Below are positions 10,305 through 26,091 of a DNA stretch of 64,000 bases, in pieces; the stretch's first letter is position 1, and each line of letters begins with the position of its first letter. Source of the DNA: Pseudomonas mendocina. Lineage in GTDB: Bacteria > Pseudomonadota > Gammaproteobacteria > Pseudomonadales > Pseudomonadaceae. The notes under the pieces were generated by a model that was not told the DNA's origin, did no database searches, and worked only from the letters and a program-made list of their open reading frames with translations. The position numbers were made by a program, and so were the translations under genes. The DNA lies in the NCBI RefSeq assembly GCF_003008615.1, contig NZ_CP027657.1:3038001-3102000 (forward strand), read 5' to 3'.

Positions 10305-13300
10305 ATGGCTTACTCATACACTGAGAAAAAACGTATCCGCAAGGACTTTAGCAAGTTGCCGGATGTCATGGATGTGCCTTACCTCCTGGCCATCCAGCTG
10401 GATTCGTACCGCGAATTCCTGCAGCAAGGGGTGAGCAAGGAACAGTTCCGCGACATCGGCCTGCACGCGGCCTTCAAATCGGTATTCCCGATCATCAGCT
10501 ACTCCGGCAACGCCGCCCTGGAGTACGTCGGCTATCGCCTGGGCGAGCCGGCGTTCGACGTCAAGGAGTGCGTCCTGCGTGGCGTGACCTTCGCCGTGCC
10601 GCTACGCGTGAAAGTGCGCCTGATCATTTTCGACAAAGAATCGTCGAACAAAGCGATCAAGGACATCAAAGAGCAAGAAGTGTACATGGGCGAAATTCCG
10701 CTCATGACCGAGAACGGTACCTTCGTCATCAACGGTACCGAGCGCGTCATCGTGTCCCAGCTGCATCGTTCGCCAGGTGTGTTCTTCGATCACGACCGTG
10801 GCAAGACCCACAGCTCGGGCAAGCTGCTGTACTCCGCTCGCATCATTCCTTACCGCGGCTCCTGGCTGGACTTCGAGTTCGATCCGAAAGATGCGGTGTT
10901 CGTACGTATCGACCGTCGCCGCAAACTGCCGGCTTCCGTCCTGCTGCGCGCGCTGGGCTACAGCACTGAAGAAGTGCTGGATGCCTTCTATGACACCAAC
11001 GTCTTCCACGTGAAGGGCGAGAGCCTGAACCTGGAGCTGGTTCCCCAGCGTCTGCGCGGTGAAGTCGCCGTGCTCGACATCAAGGATGACAGCGGTAAGG
11101 TCATCGTCGAGCAGGGTCGTCGTATCACTGCCCGTCATATCAACCAGCTGGACAAGGCTGGTATCAAAGAGCTGGAAGTTCCGCTCGACTACGTCATTGG
11201 CCGCACCACTGCCAAGGCGATCGTGCACCCGGCTACCGGTGAAATCATTGCCGAGTGCAACACCGAGCTGACCGCCGATCTGCTGGTCAAGATGGCCAAG
11301 GCTCAGGTCGTCCGTTTCGAGACCCTGTACACCAACGATATCGATTGTGGCCCGTTCATCAGCGACACGCTGAAGATCGACAGCACCACCAATCAGCTCG
11401 AGGCGCTGGTCGAGATCTACCGCATGATGCGTCCTGGCGAGCCGCCAACCAAGGATGCTGCCGAGACCCTGTTCAACAACCTGTTCTTCAGTGCCGAGCG
11501 TTACGACCTGTCCGCCGTTGGCCGCATGAAGTTCAACCGTCGTATCGGTCGTACCGAGATCGAAGGTTCGGGCGTGCTGAGCCGCGAAGACATCGTTGCC
11601 GTGCTGAAGACTCTGGTCGACATTCGTAACGGTAAAGGCATCGTCGACGACATCGACCACCTGGGTAACCGTCGCGTACGTTGCGTCGGCGAGATGGCCG
11701 AGAACCAGTTCCGCGTGGGTCTGGTACGTGTTGAGCGTGCGGTCAAAGAGCGTTTGTCGATGGCCGAAAGCGAAGGCCTGATGCCGCAAGACCTGATCAA
11801 CGCCAAGCCGGTTGCGGCGGCGGTGAAGGAGTTCTTCGGTTCCAGCCAGCTCTCGCAGTTCATGGATCAGAACAACCCGCTCTCCGAGATCACCCACAAG
11901 CGCCGTGTTTCTGCGCTCGGCCCAGGCGGTCTGACCCGTGAGCGCGCAGGCTTCGAAGTCCGCGACGTACACCCGACCCACTATGGCCGTGTGTGCCCGA
12001 TCGAAACGCCGGAAGGTCCGAACATCGGTCTGATCAACTCGCTGGCGGCCTATGCCCGCACCAACCAGTACGGTTTCCTGGAGAGCCCGTACCGCGTGGT
12101 CAAGGAAGGCCAGGTCACCGACGAGATCGTGTTCCTGTCCGCTATCGAAGAAGCCGACCACGTGATCGCTCAGGCGTCCGCGACCCTGAACGACAAGGGT
12201 CAGCTGATCGACGAACTGGTTGCCGTGCGTCACCTCAACGAGTTCACCGTCAAGGCGCCGGAAGACGTCACCCTGATGGACGTTTCGCCGAAGCAGGTAG
12301 TCTCGGTGGCCGCCTCGCTGATTCCGTTCCTCGAGCACGACGACGCCAACCGTGCACTGATGGGTTCGAACATGCAGCGTCAGGCTGTACCGACCCTGCG
12401 CGCTGACAAGCCGCTGGTAGGTACCGGCATGGAGCGCAACGTCGCCCGTGACTCCGGCGTCTGCGTCGTGGCACGTCGTGGTGGTGTGATCGACTCGGTC
12501 GACGCCAGCCGTATCGTGGTTCGCGTCAACGATGATGAAGTCGAAACTGGCGAAGCCGGTGTCGACATCTACAACCTGACCAAGTACACCCGCTCCAACC
12601 AGAACACCTGCATCAACCAGCGTCCGCTGGTGAGCAAGGGTGACAAGGTTGCTCGCAGCGACATCATGGCTGACGGCCCGTCCACTGATATGGGTGAGCT
12701 GGCTCTGGGTCAGAACATGCGCGTTGCGTTCATGCCGTGGAACGGCTTCAACTTCGAAGACTCCATCTGTCTGTCCGAACGCGTGGTCCAGGAAGACCGC
12801 TTCACCACTATCCACATCCAGGAACTGACCTGTGTGGCGCGTGATACCAAGCTCGGCCCAGAGGAAATCTCCTCCGATATTCCGAACGTTGGCGAAGCTG
12901 CCCTGAACAAGCTGGACGAAGCCGGTATCGTCTACGTCGGCGCCGAAGTCGGCCCAGGCGACATCCTGGTCGGCAAGGTCACGCCGAAGGGCGAGACCCA
13001 ACTGACTCCGGAAGAGAAGCTGCTGCGTGCGATCTTCGGTGAGAAGGCGTCCGACGTTAAGGACACCTCCCTGCGTGTGCCGACCGGCACCAAGGGCACC
13101 GTCATCGACGTGCAGGTCTTCACCCGTGATGGCGTCGAGCGCGATAGCCGTGCTCTGTCGATCGAGAAGATGCAACTGGACGAGATCCGCAAGGATCTGA
13201 ACGAAGAGTTCCGCATCGTCGAAGGCGCGACTTTCGAGCGTCTGCGTTCCGCTCTGGTTGGCGCGATCGCCGAAGGCGGCGCTGGCCTGAAGAAAGGCAC

Positions 13301-14378
13301 TGCGATCACCGACGAGTTCCTCGACGGTCTCGAGCGTGGCCAGTGGTTCAAACTGCGCATGGCCGACGACGCCCTGAACGAGCAACTGGAGAAGGCCCAG
13401 GCTTACATCTCCGACCGCCGTCAGCTGCTCGACGACAAGTTCGAAGACAAGAAGCGCAAGCTGCAGCAGGGCGATGACCTGGCTCCGGGCGTACTGAAGA
13501 TCGTCAAGGTCTACCTGGCCATCCGCCGTCGCATCCAGCCGGGTGACAAGATGGCCGGTCGTCACGGTAACAAGGGTGTGGTCTCGGTGATCATGCCGGT
13601 CGAAGACATGCCGCACGACGCCAACGGTACGCCGGTGGACATCGTACTGAACCCGCTGGGCGTTCCGTCGCGTATGAACGTCGGTCAGATTCTTGAAACC
13701 CACCTGGGCCTTGCGGCCAAGGGCTTGGGCGAGAAGATCAACCGCATGCTCGAAGAGCAGCGCAAGATCGCCGAACTGCGCAAGTTCCTCGCTGAGATAT
13801 ACAACGAGATCGGTGGCCGTCAGGAAAACCTCGACGAGTTCTCCGATACCGAGATCCTCGAGCTGGCGAAGAACCTCAAGGGCGGTGTACCGATGGCAAC
13901 TGCCGTGTTCGACGGCGCCAAGGAAACCGAGATCAAGGCCATGCTGAAGTTGGCTGATCTGCCTGAGAGCGGCCAGATGCGCCTGTTCGACGGTCGTACC
14001 GGTAACCAGTTCGAGCGTCCGACCACCGTCGGCTACATGTACATGCTCAAACTGAACCACCTGGTGGACGACAAGATGCACGCCCGTTCCACTGGTTCCT
14101 ACAGCCTGGTTACCCAGCAGCCGCTGGGTGGTAAGGCGCAGTTCGGTGGTCAGCGTTTCGGGGAGATGGAGGTCTGGGCACTGGAAGCCTATGGCGCCGC
14201 CTACACCCTGCAGGAAATGCTGACCGTGAAGTCGGACGACGTGAACGGCCGTACCAAGATGTACAAGAACATCGTGGATGGCGATCACCGTATGGAGCCG
14301 GGCATGCCCGAGTCCTTCAACGTACTGATCAAAGAGATCCGTTCGCTCGGCATCGATATCGATCTGGAAACCGAATAA
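10305..14378 (+). CDS. rpoB: RNA polymerase beta subunit
   Basis: The 1357-aa beta subunit has exactly the length of the P. aeruginosa protein. Recognisable features are the start [15 protein letters not shown], the rifampicin-binding region [15 protein letters not shown]...[12 protein letters not shown] (about residues 515-545), [12 protein letters not shown] near residue 1080, and the C-terminal [16 protein letters not shown]. The rifampicin region looks wild type. It is co-transcribed with rpoC 63 bases downstream. Confidence 0.99.
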   Translation: MAYSYTEKKRIRKDFSKLPDVMDVPYLLAIQLDSYREFLQQGVSKEQFRDIGLHAAFKSVFPIISYSGNAALEYVGYRLGEPAFDVKECVLRGVTFAVPLRVKVRLIIFDKESSNKAIKDIKEQEVYMGEIPLMTENGTFVINGTERVIVSQLHRSPGVFFDHDRGKTHSSGKLLYSARIIPYRGSWLDFEFDPKDAVFVRIDRRRKLPASVLLRALGYSTEEVLDAFYDTNVFHVKGESLNLELVPQRLRGEVAVLDIKDDSGKVIVEQGRRITARHINQLDKAGIKELEVPLDYVIGRTTAKAIVHPATGEIIAECNTELTADLLVKMAKAQVVRFETLYTNDIDCGPFISDTLKIDSTTNQLEALVEIYRMMRPGEPPTKDAAETLFNNLFFSAERYDLSAVGRMKFNRRIGRTEIEGSGVLSREDIVAVLKTLVDIRNGKGIVDDIDHLGNRRVRCVGEMAENQFRVGLVRVERAVKERLSMAESEGLMPQDLINAKPVAAAVKEFFGSSQLSQFMDQNNPLSEITHKRRVSALGPGGLTRERAGFEVRDVHPTHYGRVCPIETPEGPNIGLINSLAAYARTNQYGFLESPYRVVKEGQVTDEIVFLSAIEEADHVIAQASATLNDKGQLIDELVAVRHLNEFTVKAPEDVTLMDVSPKQVVSVAASLIPFLEHDDANRALMGSNMQRQAVPTLRADKPLVGTGMERNVARDSGVCVVARRGGVIDSVDASRIVVRVNDDEVETGEAGVDIYNLTKYTRSNQNTCINQRPLVSKGDKVARSDIMADGPSTDMGELALGQNMRVAFMPWNGFNFEDSICLSERVVQEDRFTTIHIQELTCVARDTKLGPEEISSDIPNVGEAALNKLDEAGIVYVGAEVGPGDILVGKVTPKGETQLTPEEKLLRAIFGEKASDVKDTSLRVPTGTKGTVIDVQVFTRDGVERDSRALSIEKMQLDEIRKDLNEEFRIVEGATFERLRSALVGAIAEGGAGLKKGTAITDEFLDGLERGQWFKLRMADDALNEQLEKAQAYISDRRQLLDDKFEDKKRKLQQGDDLAPGVLKIVKVYLAIRRRIQPGDKMAGRHGNKGVVSVIMPVEDMPHDANGTPVDIVLNPLGVPSRMNVGQILETHLGLAAKGLGEKINRMLEEQRKIAELRKFLAEIYNEIGGRQENLDEFSDTEILELAKNLKGGVPMATAVFDGAKETEIKAMLKLADLPESGQMRLFDGRTGNQFERPTTVGYMYMLKLNHLVDDKMHARSTGSYSLVTQQPLGGKAQFGGQRFGEMEVWALEAYGAAYTLQEMLTVKSDDVNGRTKMYKNIVDGDHRMEPGMPESFNVLIKEIRSLGIDIDLETE

Positions 14379-14441
14379 CACGACGTGAATCGGCAGCGGG
14401 GCTCGTCCAGCTCGCTGCCCGCTCCGCCAGGAGGAAAGGCC

Positions 14442-18641
<4,200 letters not shown>

Positions 18642-18646
18642 GTCGA

Positions 18647-18674
18647 AGCCTCGCTAGTTCGCTAGCGGGGCTTT
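18647..18674 (+). terminator. rpoBC terminator
   Basis: AGCCTCGCTAG-ttcg-CTAGCGGGGCT is an 11-bp stem (one T-G wobble) with a stable UUCG loop followed by TTG, starting 6 bases after the rpoC stop codon. Confidence 0.85.
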
Positions 18675-18677
18675 GCC

Positions 18678-18706
18678 TTGACTGGGGGCGCGGGTCTCTT
18701 TAGACT
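18678..18706 (+). promoter_or_regulatory. Sigma-70 promoter of the str operon
   Basis: TTGACT (18678-18683), a 17-base spacer and TAGACT (18701-18706) make a good sigma-70 promoter directly after the rpoC terminator. Transcription would start near 18713, about 84 bases before rpsL. Confidence 0.75.
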
Positions 18707-18716
18707 CATGCACCCC

Positions 18717-18749
18717 TAAATTTGGCAGGGCTTGGCTCTGCCAAATTTA
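18717..18749 (+). promoter_or_regulatory. Hairpin at the 5' end of the str operon mRNA
   Basis: TAAATTTGGCAG and CTGCCAAATTTA form a perfect 12-bp stem around a 9-base loop, followed by TTTGTG. It begins a few bases after the predicted start point. It could protect the mRNA end, act as an attenuator, or finish off transcripts that escape the rpoC terminator. Confidence 0.75.
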
Positions 18750-18796
18750 TTTGTGTGTAGGTAAATAGCGTCGAAAGACAACAGTGGAGCTAGTAG

Positions 18797-19168
18797 ATGG
18801 CAACTATCAACCAGCTGGTACGTCAGCCGCGTAAGCGCATCGTCGAGAAATCCGACGTGCCTGCGCTGCAGAACTGCCCGCAGCGTCGTGGCGTGTGCAC
18901 CCGCGTGTACACCACCACGCCGAAGAAACCTAACTCGGCACTGCGTAAAGTGTGCCGCGTGCGTCTGACCAATGGTTACGAAGTTTCTTCGTACATCGGT
19001 GGTGAAGGCCACAACCTGCAAGAGCACAGCGTCGTGCTGATCCGTGGCGGTCGTGTAAAAGACCTTCCGGGTGTGCGCTACCACACCGTGCGTGGTTCGC
19101 TGGATACCTCCGGCGTCAAAGACCGTAAGCAAGGTCGTTCCAAGTACGGTACCAAGCGTCCGAAATAA
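18797..19168 (+). CDS. rpsL: 30S ribosomal protein S12
   Basis: S12 lies at the decoding centre. The 123-aa protein starts [14 protein letters not shown] and has the conserved [13 protein letters not shown] loop. Lys43 and Lys88, the residues changed in streptomycin-resistant mutants, are both wild type, as is the Asp after Lys88 that is methylthiolated in many bacteria. First gene of rpsL-rpsG-fusA-tuf. Confidence 0.99.
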   Translation: MATINQLVRQPRKRIVEKSDVPALQNCPQRRGVCTRVYTTTPKKPNSALRKVCRVRLTNGYEVSSYIGGEGHNLQEHSVVLIRGGRVKDLPGVRYHTVRGSLDTSGVKDRKQGRSKYGTKRPK

Positions 19169-19210
19169 GGCCGCTTGAATCTTTATATTTAGTTGAGTCG
19201 ATAAGAGTAA

Positions 19211-19240
19211 GGTCGGGCACGGTTTTGCCGTCAGTCCCGG
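19211..19240 (+). promoter_or_regulatory. Candidate S7 autoregulatory structure between rpsL and rpsG
   Basis: CGGG (19214) pairs with CCCG (19236), enclosing a second stem ACGG-ttttg-CCGT. In E. coli the rpsL-rpsG intergenic region folds into the S7 target that mediates feedback. The position fits and a two-stem structure is possible, but the match is by position rather than by sequence. Confidence 0.4.
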
Positions 19241-19270
19241 GCTAACCTGAAGACCGTTTGAGGGCTTATC

Positions 19271-19741
19271 ATGCCAAGACGTCGTGTAGCAGCAAAGCGT
19301 GAGATTCTGGACGATCCGAAGTACGGAAGTCAGATTCTCGCCAAATTCATGAACCACGTGATGGAAAGCGGCAAGAAGGCCGTGGCTGAGCGCATCGTTT
19401 ACGGTGCTCTGGACACTGTCAAAGCACGCAAGAACAGCGATCCCCTGGAAATCTTCGAGAAAGCTCTCGACGCCATCGCTCCGCTGGTCGAAGTCAAGTC
19501 CCGCCGTGTAGGCGGTGCTACCTACCAGGTTCCGGTCGAAGTTCGTCCGTCCCGTCGTAACGCCCTGGCTATGCGTTGGCTGGTGGACTTCGCGCGCAAG
19601 CGCGGTGAGAAGTCCATGGCTCTGCGTCTGGCTGGTGAGCTGTTGGATGCTGCTGAAGGCAAAGGCGCTGCTGTCAAGAAGCGTGAAGACGTGCACCGTA
19701 TGGCTGAGGCCAACAAGGCTTTCTCGCACTACCGCTTCTAA
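19271..19741 (+). CDS. rpsG: 30S ribosomal protein S7
   Basis: S7 nucleates assembly of the 30S head. The 156-aa protein starts [20 protein letters not shown] and has the conserved block [27 protein letters not shown] segment and [13 protein letters not shown] at the end. fusA starts 30 bases later. Confidence 0.99.
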   Translation: MPRRRVAAKREILDDPKYGSQILAKFMNHVMESGKKAVAERIVYGALDTVKARKNSDPLEIFEKALDAIAPLVEVKSRRVGGATYQVPVEVRPSRRNALAMRWLVDFARKRGEKSMALRLAGELLDAAEGKGAAVKKREDVHRMAEANKAFSHYRF

Positions 19742-19771
19742 TTCCGGCTCCACTAACCTTGCGAGGGCTTT

Positions 19772-21919
19772 ATGGCTCGTAATACAGCAATTAACCGCTA
19801 CCGTAACATCGGTATCTGTGCCCACGTTGATGCGGGCAAGACCACCACTACTGAGCGGATCCTGTTCTACACAGGCCTGAGCCACAAGATGGGCGAGGTG
19901 CATGATGGCGCCGCGACCACCGACTGGATGGTTCAGGAGCAGGAGCGTGGTATTACCATCACGTCTGCTGCCATTACCACCTTCTGGAAAGGTTCGGTTG
20001 GTCAGTACGACAACTACCGTGTAAACGTCATCGATACCCCTGGTCACGTTGACTTCACCATCGAAGTAGAGCGTTCGCTGCGCGTACTCGACGGTGCTGT
20101 CGTGGTGTTCTGTGGTACTTCGGGCGTTGAGCCGCAGTCCGAAACAGTATGGCGTCAGGCCAATAAGTACGGTGTTCCACGTATCGTCTACGTGAACAAG
20201 ATGGACCGTGCCGGTGCCAACTTCCTGCGTGTCGTCGGTCAGATCAAGAACCGTCTGGGTCACACTCCGGTTCCAATTCAGATCGCTATCGGTGCAGAAG
20301 AGAACTTCGAAGGTCAGGTCGACCTGATCAAGATGAAGGCCATCTACTGGAACGAAGACGACAAAGGCACTACCTACCGTGAGGAAGAAATTCCTGCCGA
20401 GCTGGTAGACCTGGCTAACGAGTGGCGCTCCAACATGGTTGAGGCTGCTGCCGAAGCCAATGAAGAGCTGATGAACAAGTACCTCGAAGAGGGCGACCTC
20501 TCCGTCGAGGAAATCAAAGCTGGCCTGCGCCTGCGCACTCTGGCTAGCGAGATCGTTCCGGCTGTCTGTGGTTCGTCCTTCAAGAACAAGGGTGTTCCGC
20601 TGGTTCTCGATGCCGTTATCGACTTCCTGCCTGCTCCGACCGAGATCCCTGCGATCAAGGGTATTCACCCGGATCTGGCCGACAAGCCGAAAGATCAGAT
20701 CGAAGAGGCTGACTACGACGAGCGTCACGCTGACGACAACGAGCCGTTCTCGGCTCTGGCGTTCAAGATCGCTACCGACCCGTTCGTTGGTACGCTGACC
20801 TTCGTCCGCGTTTATTCGGGCGTTCTGGAGTCTGGCCAGTCGGTCATCAACTCCGTGAAAGGCAAGAAAGAGCGCGTTGGTCGTATGGTGCAGATGCACG
20901 CCAACCAGCGTGAAGAGATCAAAGAAGTGCGCGCTGGCGACATCGCTGCTCTGATCGGCATGAAGGACGTCACCACTGGTGAGACCCTGTGTGATCCGGA
21001 CAAGCAGATCATCCTCGAGCGTATGGATTTCCCGGAGCCGGTCATCTCGGTAGCAGTAGAGCCGAAGACCAAGGCCGACCAGGAGAAGATGGGTATCGCG
21101 CTGGGCAAGCTCGCTCAGGAAGACCCGTCGTTCCGCGTCAAGACCGACGAAGAAACTGGTCAGACCATCATCTCCGGTATGGGTGAGCTGCACCTGGACA
21201 TCCTCGTTGACCGCATGAAGCGCGAGTTCAACGTCGAAGCCAACATCGGTAAGCCGCAGGTTTCCTACCGTGAAACCATTACCAAGGACGCTGTCGAGAT
21301 CGAAGGCAAGTTCGTTCGTCAGTCCGGTGGTCGCGGTCAGTTCGGTCACTGCTGGATTCGTTTCTCGACTCCGGACGTGGACGACAAGGGCAACATCACC
21401 GAAGGTCTGGTGTTCACCAACGAAGTTGTTGGTGGTGTGGTTCCGAAGGAATACATCCCGGCGATCCAGAAGGGTATCGAAGAGCAGATGAAGAACGGCG
21501 TCGTCGCCGGCTATCCGCTGATCGGCCTGAAGGCGACCGTATTCGATGGTTCCTACCACGACGTCGACTCCAACGAGATGGCGTTCAAAATCGCTGCCTC
21601 CATGGCGACCAAGCAACTGGCCCAGAAGGGTGGTGGTAAGGTGCTTGAGCCGATCATGAAGGTAGAAGTGGTGACTCCTGAAGACTACATGGGGGACGTG
21701 ATGGGTGACCTGAACCGTCGTCGTGGTCTGATCCAGGGTATGGAAGATTCGGTGTCCGGTAAGGTTATCCGTGCCGAAGTTCCGCTGGGCGAGATGTTTG
21801 GTTACGCTACCGACGTTCGTTCCATGTCCCAGGGTCGCGCTAGCTACTCCATGGAATTCTCCAAGTACGCAGAAGCTCCGGCGAACATCGTCGAAGCGCT
21901 GGTTAAAAAACAAGGCTAA
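19772..21919 (+). CDS. fusA: Elongation factor G
   Basis: EF-G drives translocation with GTP. The 715-aa protein shows G-domain motifs [15 protein letters not shown] (near residue 17), DTPGHVDF and NKMDRAGA, and the domain IV segment [13 protein letters not shown]. It ends [11 protein letters not shown]. It is slightly longer than the E. coli factor (704 aa), which is usual for the Pseudomonas fusA in the str operon. The second tuf follows after 30 bases. Confidence 0.99.
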   Translation: MARNTAINRYRNIGICAHVDAGKTTTTERILFYTGLSHKMGEVHDGAATTDWMVQEQERGITITSAAITTFWKGSVGQYDNYRVNVIDTPGHVDFTIEVERSLRVLDGAVVVFCGTSGVEPQSETVWRQANKYGVPRIVYVNKMDRAGANFLRVVGQIKNRLGHTPVPIQIAIGAEENFEGQVDLIKMKAIYWNEDDKGTTYREEEIPAELVDLANEWRSNMVEAAAEANEELMNKYLEEGDLSVEEIKAGLRLRTLASEIVPAVCGSSFKNKGVPLVLDAVIDFLPAPTEIPAIKGIHPDLADKPKDQIEEADYDERHADDNEPFSALAFKIATDPFVGTLTFVRVYSGVLESGQSVINSVKGKKERVGRMVQMHANQREEIKEVRAGDIAALIGMKDVTTGETLCDPDKQIILERMDFPEPVISVAVEPKTKADQEKMGIALGKLAQEDPSFRVKTDEETGQTIISGMGELHLDILVDRMKREFNVEANIGKPQVSYRETITKDAVEIEGKFVRQSGGRGQFGHCWIRFSTPDVDDKGNITEGLVFTNEVVGGVVPKEYIPAIQKGIEEQMKNGVVAGYPLIGLKATVFDGSYHDVDSNEMAFKIAASMATKQLAQKGGGKVLEPIMKVEVVTPEDYMGDVMGDLNRRRGLIQGMEDSVSGKVIRAEVPLGEMFGYATDVRSMSQGRASYSMEFSKYAEAPANIVEALVKKQG

Positions 21920-21949
21920 TCCCGCCCTTTAAGTAAGAGGTTTACTGTC

Positions 21950-23143
21950 GTGGCTAAGGAAAAATTCGAACGTAACAAACCGCACGTCAACGTAGGCACC
22001 ATCGGTCACGTTGACCACGGTAAAACCACTCTGACCGCTGCTCTGACCCGCGTCTGCTCCGAAGTTTTCGGTTCGGCCAAGGTCGACTTCGACAAGATCG
22101 ATAGCGCTCCGGAAGAGAAGGCTCGTGGTATCACCATCAACACTGCACACGTAGAGTACGATTCCAACATTCGTCACTACGCGCACGTTGACTGCCCGGG
22201 TCACGCCGACTACGTGAAGAACATGATCACCGGTGCTGCCCAGATGGACGGCGCGATCCTGGTCTGCTCGGCTGCCGATGGTCCGATGCCGCAAACCCGT
22301 GAGCACATCCTGCTGTCCCGTCAGGTTGGCGTACCGTACATCGTTGTCTTCCTGAACAAGGCTGACATGGTTGACGACGCTGAGCTGCTGGAGCTGGTCG
22401 AGATGGAAGTTCGCGACCTGCTGAGCACCTACGATTTCCCGGGTGACGACACTCCGATCATCATCGGCTCCGCGCTGATGGCTCTGAACGGCGAAGACGA
22501 CAACGAGCTGGGCACTACTGCCGTCAAGAAGCTGGTTGAGACTCTGGACAGCTACATTCCTGAGCCGGTTCGTGCCATTGATCGTCCGTTCCTGATGCCG
22601 ATCGAAGACGTATTCTCGATCTCCGGCCGCGGTACTGTAGTTACCGGTCGTGTAGAGCGCGGTATCGTCAAGATCCAGGAAGAAATCGAAATCGTTGGTC
22701 TGCGTCCGACCACCAAAACCACCTGCACCGGCGTTGAGATGTTCCGCAAGCTGCTGGACGAAGGTCGTGCTGGTGAGAACTGTGGCGTTCTGCTGCGCGG
22801 CACCAAGCGTGATGAAGTCGAGCGTGGTCAGGTTCTGGCCAAGCCGGGCACCATCAAGCCGCACACCAAGTTCGAAGCTGAAGTGTACGTTCTGTCCAAA
22901 GAAGAAGGTGGTCGTCACACCCCGTTCTTCAAAGGCTACCGTCCTCAGTTCTACTTCCGTACCACTGACGTGACCGGTTCGTGCGAACTGCCGGAAGGCG
23001 TTGAGATGGTAATGCCGGGCGACAACATCAAAATGGTTGTCACCCTGATCAAGCCGATCGCCATGGAAGACGGCCTGCGCTTCGCAATTCGCGAAGGTGG
23101 TCGTACCGTTGGTGCTGGCGTGGTTGCCAAGATCGTCGAGTAA
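21950..23143 (+). CDS. tuf: Elongation factor Tu, second copy
   Basis: The last gene of the str operon encodes EF-Tu (397 aa) identical to the copy at 5401-6594, with the same [16 protein letters not shown] and NKAD motifs. It starts with GTG where the first copy starts with ATG. Only scattered third-position differences separate the genes, whereas their flanks are unrelated, which points to gene conversion. A strong terminator follows. Confidence 0.99.
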   Translation: MAKEKFERNKPHVNVGTIGHVDHGKTTLTAALTRVCSEVFGSAKVDFDKIDSAPEEKARGITINTAHVEYDSNIRHYAHVDCPGHADYVKNMITGAAQMDGAILVCSAADGPMPQTREHILLSRQVGVPYIVVFLNKADMVDDAELLELVEMEVRDLLSTYDFPGDDTPIIIGSALMALNGEDDNELGTTAVKKLVETLDSYIPEPVRAIDRPFLMPIEDVFSISGRGTVVTGRVERGIVKIQEEIEIVGLRPTTKTTCTGVEMFRKLLDEGRAGENCGVLLRGTKRDEVERGQVLAKPGTIKPHTKFEAEVYVLSKEEGGRHTPFFKGYRPQFYFRTTDVTGSCELPEGVEMVMPGDNIKMVVTLIKPIAMEDGLRFAIREGGRTVGAGVVAKIVE

Positions 23144-23162
23144 TCAACGATCTGCGGTATGG

Positions 23163-23190
23163 AAAAGGGCCCTTCGGGGCCCTTTTCTTT
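23163..23190 (+). terminator. str operon terminator
   Basis: AAAAGGGCCC-ttcg-GGGCCCTTTT is a perfect 10-bp stem with a UUCG loop followed by CTTTT, 20 bases after tuf. Confidence 0.95.
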
Positions 23191-23205
23191 TGAACTGGTT
23201 AAAAG

Positions 23206-23234
23206 TTGACACCCCTAGGGGGCATCCGTACAAT
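23206..23234 (+). promoter_or_regulatory. Sigma-70 promoter of the S10 operon
   Basis: TTGACA (23206-23211), a 17-base spacer and TACAAT (23229-23234) are close to the sigma-70 consensus. The predicted start is near 23241, so the leader before rpsJ is only about 58 bases. Confidence 0.88.
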
Positions 23235-23298
23235 TGCGCCTCCCTTGAGCGGGCGTAGTCCGTCTGTGGGGATTAGCAGCTTGGAATCTGAGGTCAAA

Positions 23299-23610
23299 AT
23301 GCAAAACCAACAAATCCGTATTCGGTTGAAGGCTTTTGACCATCGCCTGATCGATCAATCTACCCAGGAAATCGTGGAAACCGCGAAACGTACTGGTGCT
23401 CAGGTGCGTGGTCCGATTCCTCTGCCTACTCGTAAGGAGCGGTACACCGTTCTGATCTCTCCGCACGTCAACAAAGACGCGCGTGATCAGTACGAAATCC
23501 GCACTCATAAGCGTGTTCTGGACATCGTCCAGCCGACGGATAAAACCGTTGACGCGCTGATGAAGCTCGACCTTGCGGCAGGCGTGGAAGTGCAGATCAG
23601 CCTCGGCTAA
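23299..23610 (+). CDS. rpsJ: 30S ribosomal protein S10 / NusE
   Basis: S10 is part of the 30S head and, as NusE, of antitermination complexes. The 103-aa protein starts [19 protein letters not shown] and ends VEVQISLG. The ATG at 23299 is chosen because an upstream in-frame start would fall inside the promoter. First gene of the S10 operon. Confidence 0.98.
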   Translation: MQNQQIRIRLKAFDHRLIDQSTQEIVETAKRTGAQVRGPIPLPTRKERYTVLISPHVNKDARDQYEIRTHKRVLDIVQPTDKTVDALMKLDLAAGVEVQISLG

Positions 23611-23693
23611 AACCTGGCGGTTTTAGTCGTGTAACGCTCTGAAATGGGCGGCCATAGCGGGTGAAAGCCCCGTACACTCATGAGGTTTACAAC

Positions 23694-24323
23694 ATGACTA
23701 TTGGTGTAGTCGGTCGTAAGTGCGGCATGACCCGCATTTTCACCGAAGAAGGTGTCTCCATTCCGGTTACGGTCATCGAGATCGAGCCGAATCGCGTCAC
23801 CCAGTTCAAAAACGAGGAGTCGGATGGCTATCGTGCAGTGCAAGTCACTGTCGGTGAGCGTCGTGCCTCCCGTGTCAGCAAGGCTCAAGCTGGCCACTTC
23901 GCCAAGGCGAACGTCGCGGCAGGTCGTACCGTTCTGGAGTTCCGTCTTGAAGAAGGCGACTACCAGGCTGGTGATCTGATCAACGCTGAAATTTTCCAAG
24001 CTGGTCAACTGGTCGACGTGACCGGTCAGTCCAAAGGTAAAGGCTTCGCCGGTACCATCAAGCGTTGGAACTTCCGCGGCCAGGACAACACTCACGGCAA
24101 CTCCGTGTCCCACCGTGTTCCGGGTTCCATTGGCCAGTGCCAGACCCCGGGTCGCGTATTCAAGGGCAAGAAGATGTCCGGCCACATGGGTGCTGAGCGC
24201 GTTACCGTGCAGTCCCTGGAAGTCGTGCGCGTAGACGCCGAGCGTAATCTGCTGCTGGTCAAGGGTGCCGTTCCTGGCGCTACTGGCGGCGACGTTATCG
24301 TTCGTCCGGCTGCCAAGGCGTAA
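23694..24323 (+). CDS. rplC: 50S ribosomal protein L3
   Basis: L3 binds near the 3' end of 23S rRNA and helps start 50S assembly. The 209-aa protein begins [16 protein letters not shown]; the loop [19 protein letters not shown] reaches toward the peptidyl-transferase centre. The ATG at 23694 gives the normal length. rplD follows after 14 bases. Confidence 0.98.
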   Translation: MTIGVVGRKCGMTRIFTEEGVSIPVTVIEIEPNRVTQFKNEESDGYRAVQVTVGERRASRVSKAQAGHFAKANVAAGRTVLEFRLEEGDYQAGDLINAEIFQAGQLVDVTGQSKGKGFAGTIKRWNFRGQDNTHGNSVSHRVPGSIGQCQTPGRVFKGKKMSGHMGAERVTVQSLEVVRVDAERNLLLVKGAVPGATGGDVIVRPAAKA

Positions 24324-24337
24324 GGGGAGAATCTGAG

Positions 24338-24940
24338 ATGCAATTGAATGTAAATGGCGCTCAGGCGATCGAAGTGTCCGAAGCGACCTTCGGTGGCGAG
24401 TTCAACGAGACTCTGGTTCACCAAGCAGTCGTGGCCTACATGGCTGGCGGCCGCCAAGGCACCAAAGGTCAGAAGTCCCGTTCCGACGTTTCCGGTGGCG
24501 GCAAGCGCCCGTGGCGTCAGAAGGGCACTGGTCGTGCTCGTGCTGGTACCACCCGTGGTCCGATCTGGCGTGGCGGTGGTGTGACCTTCGCAGCGTCCAC
24601 CCGCAACCATGACCAAAAGCTGAACAAGAAGATGTATCGCGCAGCTCTGCGCTCCATCCTTGCTGAGCTGGTTCGTACTGACCGTCTGGTCGTAGTCGAA
24701 GACTTCGCCGTTGATGCGCCGAAGACCAAGACTCTGCTGGCCAAACTCAATGGCCTGGGCCTGAGCGACGTGCTGATCGTTTCCGATGCCGTTGATGAGA
24801 ACCTGTACCTGGCTGCCCGCAACCTGCCGCACGTCGACGTACGTGACGTTCAGGGTTCCGATCCGGTCAGCCTGATCGCGTACGAAAAGGTGCTGGTCAC
24901 CGTTTCGGCCGTGAAGAAATTCGAGGAGCTGCTGGGATGA
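24338..24940 (+). CDS. rplD: 50S ribosomal protein L4
   Basis: L4 lines the exit tunnel and in E. coli is the repressor of the S10 operon. The 200-aa protein has the tunnel loop with [18 protein letters not shown] (about residues 48-65) and ends KFEELLG. Its stop overlaps the rplW start by 4 bases (ATGA). Confidence 0.98.
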   Translation: MQLNVNGAQAIEVSEATFGGEFNETLVHQAVVAYMAGGRQGTKGQKSRSDVSGGGKRPWRQKGTGRARAGTTRGPIWRGGGVTFAASTRNHDQKLNKKMYRAALRSILAELVRTDRLVVVEDFAVDAPKTKTLLAKLNGLGLSDVLIVSDAVDENLYLAARNLPHVDVRDVQGSDPVSLIAYEKVLVTVSAVKKFEELLG

Positions 24941-25236
24941 ACCAGGAACGCGTATTCAAAGTGCTGCTTGGCCCGCACATCTCCGAGAAGGCCACGGTTC
25001 TGGCTGACAAGCAAGGTCAGTTCGTTTTCAAAGTCGCTACCGATGCGACCAAGCTGGAAATCAAGAAGGCTGTCGAAGGCCTGTTCGGCGTGAAGGTTGA
25101 GCGCGTTACTACTCAGAACGTTCTGGGTAAGAGCAAGCGCACCGCTCGCGGTCTGGGCAAGCGTAACGACTGGAAGAAGGCAGTTATCTCCCTTCAGCCG
25201 GGCCAAGAACTCGATTTCACCAGCAGTGCTGAGTAA
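24937..25236 (+). CDS. rplW: 50S ribosomal protein L23
   Basis: L23 surrounds the tunnel exit and is the docking point for SRP and trigger factor. The 99-aa protein has the typical start with [14 protein letters not shown] and the conserved [18 protein letters not shown] segment. It is translationally coupled to rplD by an ATGA overlap. Confidence 0.98.
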   Translation: MNQERVFKVLLGPHISEKATVLADKQGQFVFKVATDATKLEIKKAVEGLFGVKVERVTTQNVLGKSKRTARGLGKRNDWKKAVISLQPGQELDFTSSAE

Positions 25237-25250
25237 GGAAGGGGTGCATC

Positions 25251-26075
25251 ATGGCAATCGTTAAGTGCAAACCGACTTCCGCTGGCCGCCGTTTTGTGGT
25301 CAAGGTGGTCAATCAGGAGCTGCACAAAGGCGCTCCGTACGCTCCGCTGCTCGAGAAAAAATCGAAGTCCGGTGGTCGTAACAACAATGGCCGTATTACC
25401 ACCCGTCATATCGGTGGTGGTCACAAGCAGCATTACCGTCTGGTCGACTTCCGTCGCAACGACAAGGATGGCATTCCTGCCACCGTCGAGCGCGTGGAAT
25501 ACGATCCGAACCGTACTGCTCACATCGCTCTGCTGAAATACGCTGACGGCGAGCGCCGCTACATCATCGCCCCTAAAGGCGTTGTGGCTGGCGATCAACT
25601 GGTAGCCGGTAACATGGCACCGATCAAGCCGGGCAACAGCCTGCAGCTGCGCAACATTCCGGTGGGTTCGACCGTTCACGGTATCGAGCTGAAGCCGGGT
25701 AAAGGTGCTCAGATCGCTCGTTCCGCTGGCGCTTCCGCTCAGCTGATCGCTCGTGAAGGTGCCTATGTGACTCTGCGTCTGCGCTCCGGCGAAATGCGCA
25801 AAGTCCTGTCCGAGTGCCGTGCGACCCTGGGCGAAGTCTCGAACTCCGAGCACAGCCTGCGTTCGCTGGGTAAGGCCGGTGCCAAGCGCTGGCGCGGTGT
25901 TCGTCCGACCGTTCGTGGTGTTGCCATGAACCCGGTTGATCACCCGCACGGTGGTGGTGAGGGTCGTACCTCCGGTGGTCGTCATCCGGTGTCGCCATGG
26001 GGCTTCCCGACCAAGGGCGCGAAGACCCGTGCTAATAAGCGCACCGACAACATGATCGTCCGTCGTCGCAAGTAA
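25251..26075 (+). CDS. rplB: 50S ribosomal protein L2
   Basis: L2 supports the peptidyl-transferase centre and subunit joining. The 274-aa protein starts [16 protein letters not shown] and has the C-terminal conserved block [19 protein letters not shown], whose histidine is essential in the family. Operon gene between rplW and rpsS. Confidence 0.99.
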   Translation: MAIVKCKPTSAGRRFVVKVVNQELHKGAPYAPLLEKKSKSGGRNNNGRITTRHIGGGHKQHYRLVDFRRNDKDGIPATVERVEYDPNRTAHIALLKYADGERRYIIAPKGVVAGDQLVAGNMAPIKPGNSLQLRNIPVGSTVHGIELKPGKGAQIARSAGASAQLIAREGAYVTLRLRSGEMRKVLSECRATLGEVSNSEHSLRSLGKAGAKRWRGVRPTVRGVAMNPVDHPHGGGEGRTSGGRHPVSPWGFPTKGAKTRANKRTDNMIVRRRK

Positions 26076-26091
26076 ATAGAGGGATACGACA

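Noticed and set aside
10602-14381. A 1259-codon open frame antisense to rpoB (similar long frames lie antisense to rpoC, fusA, tuf and rpoA)
   Set aside because: These follow from biased third-base use in highly expressed genes: avoided codons on the sense strand remove stops on the other. They have no ribosome-binding sites and no recognisable protein, and the sense genes are certain.
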